Origin: Thermoplasmata archaeon
GTDB taxonomy: Archaea; Thermoplasmatota; E2; DHVEG-1
Direction: 5' to 3'
Assembly: GCA_003649715.1 (NCBI GenBank)
Contig: QMSS01000012.1
Location: forward strand, 1-18,588
DNA: 18,588 nt
Shown here: positions 14,992 through 18,588 of the stretch, piece after piece
Layout of the letters: each line of letters starts with the position of its first letter
How positions within the stretch are numbered: the first letter of the stretch is position 1
Translations under genes and position numbers: made by a program
The notes under the pieces: model-generated
Told to the model about the DNA's origin: nothing
Database searches by the model: none
The model's input: only the letters and a program-made list of their open reading frames with translations

Positions 14992-15440
14992 TGGCAACAG
15001 GTACATTTGATCTACTACACCTAGGACATATATACTATCTAAAAGAGGCAAAAAAACTTGGAGACACACTAGTCGTCGTAGTAGCACGCGACTCCACTGT
15101 TCGAAAACTAAAACATGAGCCTGTAAACCCTGAAGAGATAAGACTAAGCATTGTAAAAGAACTTAAGGTTGTCGACGAGGCATTTCTTGGATATGAAGAT
15201 GACATGTATGCAATTGTAGAAAAAATAAGACCAGATGTTATTGCACTTGGCTATGATCAGATACATGATGAAAAACAGATAAAAAAAGAACTTCAGAAGA
15301 GAAACATGGATATCAAGATAGTTCGTCTCCCTAAATACGAAGATGGGGAAGATCTAAATGGCACCCGGAAGATAATCGGAAAAATCATATCCGCCTATGG
15401 ATTCCAAAAAAAGATGGAGAGGATAGAGGGGAAAAAATGA
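14979..15440 (+). CDS. ribL: FAD synthetase, archaeal RibL type (cytidylyltransferase family)
   Basis: RibL adenylylates FMN to FAD. The 153-aa product has the nucleotidyltransferase signature GTFDLLHLGH (HLGH at 14-17), a basic VRKLKHEP segment and the family's VDEAFLGYEDD and DVIALGYDQ strands. It carries no riboflavin kinase domain, unlike bacterial RibF. An ATG at 14970 in the same frame is possible, but ggag (14964-14967) is only 2 nt from it and 11 nt from 14979. The latter also gives the family-like MVKVMATGTFD start. It overlaps ribB by 13 bp and meets ribC at an ATGA overlap. Glycerol-3-phosphate cytidylyltransferase is the alternative by homology; the flavin context favours RibL. 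Confidence 0.88.
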   Translation: MVKVMATGTFDLLHLGHIYYLKEAKKLGDTLVVVVARDSTVRKLKHEPVNPEEIRLSIVKELKVVDEAFLGYEDDMYAIVEKIRPDVIALGYDQIHDEKQIKKELQKRNMDIKIVRLPKYEDGEDLNGTRKIIGKIISAYGFQKKMERIEGKK

Positions 15441-15907
15441 GAAAAATAATAGGTATCGCTGACACCACATTCGCACGATTCGACATGGCAAAATCAGTTA
15501 TCGACGAGATAAAATCCAATGTCACAAACTACAAAATAGTCAGATACACTGTTCCAGGCATAAAGGACCTACCTGTTGCATGCAAAAAACTGTTTGAAGA
15601 AAAAAACTGTGACATTGTCCTAGCACTAGGAATGCCAGGCCCTATGCCCATTGACAAACAATGCGCTCATGAAGCCAGCCTCGGTATTATACAAACACAA
15701 CTGCTGTGTAACAAGCATATACTAGAAATTTTTGTCCATGAAGATGAAGCCAAAGACGAAAAAGAACTTGCACGGCTTGCAGATAGACGAGCAAGGGAAC
15801 ATGCATTAAACGCTATAGATCTACTATTTCATCCAGAGAATCTAACAAAAAATGCGGGTAAAGGTCTCAGAGAGGGTTTCAAGGATGTTGGACCATTAAA
15901 AAAATAA
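15437..15907 (+). CDS. ribC: Riboflavin synthase, archaeal type
   Basis: The 156-aa enzyme dismutates two 6,7-dimethyl-8-ribityllumazine molecules into riboflavin and the pyrimidine co-product. The archaeal enzyme is a paralogue of lumazine synthase and is unrelated to the two-domain bacterial RibE. Evidence: IGIADTTFARFDMAKS at the start, TVPGIKDLPVACKKL, ALGMPGPMPIDKQCAHEASL, KHILEIFVHEDEAKDEKEL, and AGKGLREGFKDVGPLKK at the end. This matches the family across its length. The start ATG overlaps the ribL stop (ATGA), so translation is coupled. Confidence 0.95.
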   Translation: MRKIIGIADTTFARFDMAKSVIDEIKSNVTNYKIVRYTVPGIKDLPVACKKLFEEKNCDIVLALGMPGPMPIDKQCAHEASLGIIQTQLLCNKHILEIFVHEDEAKDEKELARLADRRAREHALNAIDLLFHPENLTKNAGKGLREGFKDVGPLKK

Positions 15908-15944
15908 AAAGCAATGAAATACTTTTGTATAGGAGGTATGAGTT

Positions 15945-16370
15945 GTGGTGGAAAAAGATACTACTATAAGAATTGGGGCTGTTGTCTCCGAATTTAACTA
16001 TGATATAACCATGATGATGCTGGAAAGAGCAAGAGAACATGCACATTTTTTGGGGGCAGAGATAACCCAGGTTGTAAAAGTACCTGGTGTTTTCGACATG
16101 GGTTTGCCCATAAAAAAACTCTTGGAACGTAAAGACATAGATGGTGTTGTAGCACTGGGCGCAGTTATTGAGGGAGAAACTGAACATGATGAAATTGTTA
16201 TACAGCATGCAGCACGTAAGATAGCTGATTTGGCTATAGAGTATGATAAACCAATAGGGTTGGGTATATCCGGCCCAGGTATGACAAGACTTCAGGCGGA
16301 GGAAAGAATAGAAAGAGCAAAGACAGCAGTTGAGGCTGTGGTTAAGCTACATAGAAGATTGAAACTTTAG
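15945..16370 (+). CDS. ribH: 6,7-dimethyl-8-ribityllumazine synthase
   Basis: The 141-aa enzyme condenses the ribB product with the aminopyrimidine intermediate to form lumazine, the substrate of ribC. Motifs: VVSEFNYDITMMML (pyrimidine site), VPGVFDMGLPIKKLL, ALGAVIEGETEHDEIV with catalytic H81, and PIGLGISGPGMTRLQAEER. The GTG at 15945 has a full AGGAGGT (15931-15937) 7 nt upstream, which decides the start; a second GTG follows directly. It is the last gene of the operon, 37 bp after ribC. The adjoining ribC and ribH products belong to the same fold family, consistent with an ancient duplication, though they are easily told apart by motif. Confidence 0.95.
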   Translation: MVEKDTTIRIGAVVSEFNYDITMMMLERAREHAHFLGAEITQVVKVPGVFDMGLPIKKLLERKDIDGVVALGAVIEGETEHDEIVIQHAARKIADLAIEYDKPIGLGISGPGMTRLQAEERIERAKTAVEAVVKLHRRLKL

Positions 16371-16383
16371 ACCACTTCTGCCA

Positions 16384-16437
16384 ATAACTAGTTATATACC
16401 ATCTGTCCAATGTTTTTTATTCTAACTGTAACATTGG
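16384..16437. terminator. Palindrome and hairpin after the flavin operon
   Basis: A perfect 12-bp palindrome, ataactagttat (16384-16395), is followed by complementary arms ccaatgtt (16407-16414) and aacattgg (16430-16437) with a 15-nt loop. It lies between convergent ribH and oapC. The T6 run in the loop, with ttttttgg and t8 tracts further on, could end plus-strand transcripts. Confidence 0.4.
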
Positions 16438-16522
16438 TGCCTACTGAGTTTTTTGGATAATAGCGACAAATATGTTCTCTGGAAGACTCTAAAAATAAGA
16501 TTTTTTTTGATAGCATACAAAT

Positions 16523-17062
16523 TTATTTTTCTTTATCTATCATTTTAAAGACAGATGGTAGATGAATCATGTATGAGCCGTCCTTCTGGATAATGATTGG
16601 TTCTTCCTCCAGCAACCCCTTTAGATCTATTCTATATTTACCAGGTTTTTCGATGTCTATGGTCTCAGGTGCATCTGATTGATCTGCTAGTTTTTCTAGT
16701 TCTTCGATGCGTGCCTTCCGATATCTGTCATCAATAATCTCTGCAATATATTCTCTTTTGCCGTCGGTATCTATGTCTTTTTCTGATAGCTGTTTTTCTA
16801 CGATTTTCCGGATTTCTTTTGGTTTTATAGTCATCCATTTACCTGATTTGTCGATGATGTCTCTGTTTTTTTCTCCTATTAGTTCTAATATTTTTGATGT
16901 TATGTCTTGTTCCATTTCTTTGCTTATCGACTGTCTTTCTTCCTCATTTAATGGTTTTTTTGTGTAGAAAAATCTGTTTCCACCGCAATCTGGGCATCCT
17001 CTTAAAAGTTCCGATGATCCTTCTTTGAATATTCGTCCACATTTTAAACATTGATGGGGCAT
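16523..17062 (-). CDS. oapC: OapC-like zinc-ribbon protein (DUF2072)
   Basis: This 179-aa protein has an N-terminal zinc ribbon with CLKC and CPDC (residues 5-8 and 23-26), followed by GGNRFFYTKK. A long charged helical linker leads to a small C-terminal module ending GKYRIDLKGLLEEEPIIIQKDGSYMI (split by position about 141-166), which resembles the beta-rich end of the family. It is the last of three minus-strand genes, 10 bp after the DUF2073 gene. The same trio (Era-like GTPase, DUF2073, zinc ribbon) is named OapA-B-C in haloarchaea because it sits beside the main replication origin. The molecular function of this protein is not established; the zinc ribbon suggests contact with nucleic acid. 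Confidence 0.85.
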   Translation of the reverse strand: MPHQCLKCGRIFKEGSSELLRGCPDCGGNRFFYTKKPLNEEERQSISKEMEQDITSKILELIGEKNRDIIDKSGKWMTIKPKEIRKIVEKQLSEKDIDTDGKREYIAEIIDDRYRKARIEELEKLADQSDAPETIDIEKPGKYRIDLKGLLEEEPIIIQKDGSYMIHLPSVFKMIDKEK

Positions 17063-17072
17063 AATATCTTAT

Positions 17073-17465
17073 TTAACTCCTTTTTCCTGTTATTATCATG
17101 GTTTGTATAAGATCATTATCCTTGTGTATTGTTTTTATTAGATGAGCTGGTCCTATGACTGTCATACGTGGTTTTTTTATTATACCAAGTAGTCTTTGAA
17201 GTAAACCTGTTTTGTCTTCGCCGTATCCTTCTATTTCGATGCCGATGAATGTGTCTTGATCTATTTCTTTCATTGTATGCTCTATTAGAGCAGTTTGTTC
17301 CATAGGTGTTAGACCATGTTCAAGTACTAGTATTCGTCCTTTTTTTACTTCATTGATTATGTATTTTAGCTTTTCTGCGGATGTGAGATGTTCTAGTTTG
17401 TCCCGGGATATGAGATTGACAGATATTCCTTTGTCTTTCTCCTTCTTTCCCATGGTTTTTTTCAT
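17073..17465 (-). CDS. oapB: OapB-like protein (DUF2073)
   Basis: This 130-aa protein has a short basic N-terminus, then LEHLTSAEKLKYIINEVKKG, ILVLEHGLTPMEQTALIEHTM, FIGIEIEGYGED and RMTVIGPAHLIKTIHKDNDL, the recognisable core of DUF2073. Length is near the family's norm. Its ATG overlaps the stop of the GTPase gene by 4 bp (ATGA), so the two are translationally coupled, and the zinc-ribbon gene follows after 10 bp. The family is archaeal and almost always keeps this arrangement. The function is unknown; a regulatory partner of the GTPase is a reasonable inference from the coupling. Confidence 0.87.
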   Translation of the reverse strand: MKKTMGKKEKDKGISVNLISRDKLEHLTSAEKLKYIINEVKKGRILVLEHGLTPMEQTALIEHTMKEIDQDTFIGIEIEGYGEDKTGLLQRLLGIIKKPRMTVIGPAHLIKTIHKDNDLIQTMIITGKRS

Positions 17466-18127
17466 CTCCTATTTTTACGTCTTTTTTTTCCGAAATGTTT
17501 TACCATGGTACTATATAGTGTCTCTGAGTTATATCCTGTTAGAGCGCTTATTGGCACAACGGGATGTTGTGGAAATGCGGATTTTAGTGTGGCTGGGCTT
17601 GCATCTTCCATGTCTATTTTGTTTGCAGCGATGAGTATTGGCAGATTTCTTGCTTCTAGGTTTCCAATGATGGTTACATTTACTTGTGTGAATGGGTCCT
17701 GTGTTGAATCCATGACTAGTATCACGCCATCTATGTCTTCTAACCATTTTATAGCTTCTATTACTCCTTCTGTTGCTTCTTTTGCTCTTAGTCTTGATTC
17801 CTCCTTGCTTAGTCCATAGGTGTTCATAAAATCTTTATAGTCTATCTTTGTGGCTATTCCAGGTGTGTCCACTATGTCCATAACGAGAGAGGAATTCCCA
17901 TTTTCTATCCTAATGTTTTTTCTCCAGTTTGCTCTTCTTGTTTCATGTGGAATTTCTGATACGCTACCCATGATGTCTCCTGTCCAATCCTTTAATATAC
18001 GATTTGCCAGAGTAGTTTTTCCAACATTAGGTGGACCATAGATACCTATTTTCGCATGCTTTTTACCAAAGATTCTCTGAATTATTTTAGAAAAACTAGT
18101 GTTTTTTAACCTACTGAATATTCCCAT
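17462..18127 (-). CDS. oapA: OapA-like Era-type GTPase
   Basis: This 221-aa GTPase contains G1 GPPNVGKTTLANRI (about 31-44), a likely G2 Thr in HETRRANW, G3 DTPG followed by IATKIDYKDF, G4 NKID and G5 ISALTG. The basic tail ends KKRRKNRR. It lacks the KH domain of bacterial Era, so it is a stand-alone G domain with basic ends that may contact RNA or DNA. It is the first gene of the oapABC operon. The ATG at 18127 has AGGAGG about 10 nt upstream, and that site falls partly within a 6-bp inverted repeat. The operon usually lies next to orc1/cdc6 in euryarchaea; the neighbour on the right is outside the window. Confidence 0.9.
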   Translation of the reverse strand: MGIFSRLKNTSFSKIIQRIFGKKHAKIGIYGPPNVGKTTLANRILKDWTGDIMGSVSEIPHETRRANWRKNIRIENGNSSLVMDIVDTPGIATKIDYKDFMNTYGLSKEESRLRAKEATEGVIEAIKWLEDIDGVILVMDSTQDPFTQVNVTIIGNLEARNLPILIAANKIDMEDASPATLKSAFPQHPVVPISALTGYNSETLYSTMVKHFGKKRRKNRR

Positions 18128-18137
18128 CCCTCTTATT

Positions 18138-18154
18138 CCTCCTAGAAACTAGGA
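18138..18154 (-). promoter_or_regulatory. Ribosome binding site of oapA within an inverted repeat
   Basis: On the minus strand AGGAGG (complement of 18138-18143) lies 10 nt before the oapA ATG. tcctag (18140-18145) and ctagga (18149-18154) are perfect 6-bp complements around aaa. The stem shares four bases with the ribosome binding site. It could be an operator, or a hairpin that hides the site; both are inference. Confidence 0.4.
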
Positions 18155-18503
18155 TTTAATCCCAAAATTAGTATGGTGTTAGTGGTTTATTAGCTTAGTG
18201 GCTCATATTTAAAATATATCAGGACAAAAAAACAATTTGATAATACAACTATTATTAGCTTAGATGCTGAAAGAGCATCATCAATGTTCTGATATATCAA
18301 AACAGAAACTGGGAATATACATAAAATATTCTATATGTCCAAATTTTTACTACTGCCCATATCTCCAAAAAAAATAATTCAGACACAACACTACAGATAC
18401 AGATAGACCTAATCTCAGCACCCATCTTATTATGTTTTGTAGTAGATGACAAGGGTCAAGTTGAAATTATCCCATATCACAGTGTTCCAATACTAGGCTG
18501 TTG

Positions 18504-18529
18504 AAAAATTCTGATTTTATAGAATTTTT
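18504..18529. terminator. AT-rich hairpin near the right edge
   Basis: aaaaattct (18504-18512) and agaattttt (18521-18529) are perfect 9-bp complements with an 8-nt loop. Flanking tgtt (18500-18503 region) and aaca (18532-18535) can pair with a small bulge. A second hairpin, attgaa/ttcaat, lies at 18548-18563. These could be terminators of a gene to the right or left, or the end of an element beyond the window. Confidence 0.35.
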
Positions 18530-18588
18530 TTAACAAATGCTTCAGTAATTGAAATTATTCAATGTTTATTTTGTATCTATTCACCGTT

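Larger units (their letters stand above)
18128..18588. other. Repeat-rich AT-rich region upstream of oapA; candidate origin or control region
   Basis: This 461-bp stretch has no convincing gene. It holds a 12-bp direct repeat, ttattagcttag, at 18187-18198 and 18252-18263; near-complementary 13-mers at 18214-18226 and 18285-18297 (one mismatch); a hairpin gatgct/agcatc (18263-18279); gaatat/atattc (18313-18331); and two AT-rich hairpins near the right edge. A TATA-like tract at 18204-18219 could serve oapA. The oap operon beside it is typically origin-linked. No convincing origin recognition box was found by eye. Confidence 0.4.

Noticed and set aside
16371..16522. Intergenic region considered for a small RNA gene
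   Set aside because: Its palindrome and hairpin are explained by its position between convergent genes; no promoter or conserved RNA fold was recognised.
18301..18316. Sequence cagaaactggga considered as an origin recognition box
   Set aside because: It shares only scattered bases with the euryarchaeal box when read on either strand, and no second copy was found.
18325..18504. An open frame of about 59 codons without a start codon, ending at TGA 18502-18504 (contains VVDDKGQVEIIPYHSVPILGC split over its end)
   Set aside because: No usable start and no recognised family; stop-free runs of this length occur by chance. A gene remnant cannot be excluded.
18493..18510. ggctgttgaaaaa considered as an insertion-sequence end
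   Set aside because: No transposase and no inverted partner are visible inside the window, so it is reported only as a hairpin region.

Overview
The window is an 18.6 kb, AT-rich, densely packed stretch of archaeal chromosome. The archaeal assignment rests on pantoate kinase, archaeal-type riboflavin synthase, RibL-type FAD synthetase, prefoldin beta, ribosomal protein S17e, Hjc resolvase, a Hef-type helicase, the OapA/OapB/OapC set, and TATA-box promoters. PKD-type surface proteins and a gingipain-like C25 peptidase in an otherwise small euryarchaeal gene set point to Thermoplasmatota or a close relative. That placement is inference. No rRNA, tRNA, CRISPR array, transposase or integrase is visible.

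Layout. 1-1309 (+): C-terminal part of a secreted or surface FN3/PKD/Ig-like protein, cut by the left edge. 1310-1622: non-coding apart from a possible 43-codon ORF on the minus strand. 1623-4853 (-): hjc, then usp, coaBC and pantoate kinase. CoaBC and pantoate kinase are two of the three enzymes that distinguish archaeal CoA synthesis. 4972-6952 (+): a two-CBS protein with a zinc-binding tail, a four-CBS protein and a small zinc-ribbon protein. 7001-9928 (-): a 975-residue membrane-anchored C25-type peptidase. 10191-10833 (+): prefoldin beta overlapping a two-helix membrane protein. 10936-11841 (-): cis-prenyltransferase. 12148-13725 (+): Hef-like helicase without a nuclease domain. 13975-14187 (+): S17e. 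14293-16370 (+): flavin operon ribB-ribL-ribC-ribH with overlapping or short junctions. 16523-18127 (-): oapA-oapB-oapC. 18128-18588: an AT-rich stretch with repeats and hairpins and no convincing gene.

How the genes fit together. ribB makes the four-carbon precursor, ribH makes lumazine, ribC dismutates lumazine to riboflavin, and ribL adenylylates FMN to FAD. The GTP-side enzymes and riboflavin kinase are not in the window. coaBC and pok serve CoA synthesis. hjc and hef belong to recombination and fork repair, and the oap genes are typically found beside orc1/cdc6 and oriC. The 461 bp upstream of oapA is therefore the best place here to look for something undescribed, such as an origin or an operator array. 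The window is otherwise mostly housekeeping. The most unusual items are the CTG-start question in S17e, the enlarged Hjc, the Cys-tailed CBS protein, the C25 peptidase with a cell-wall-binding-like N-terminus, and the repeat-rich oapA upstream region.
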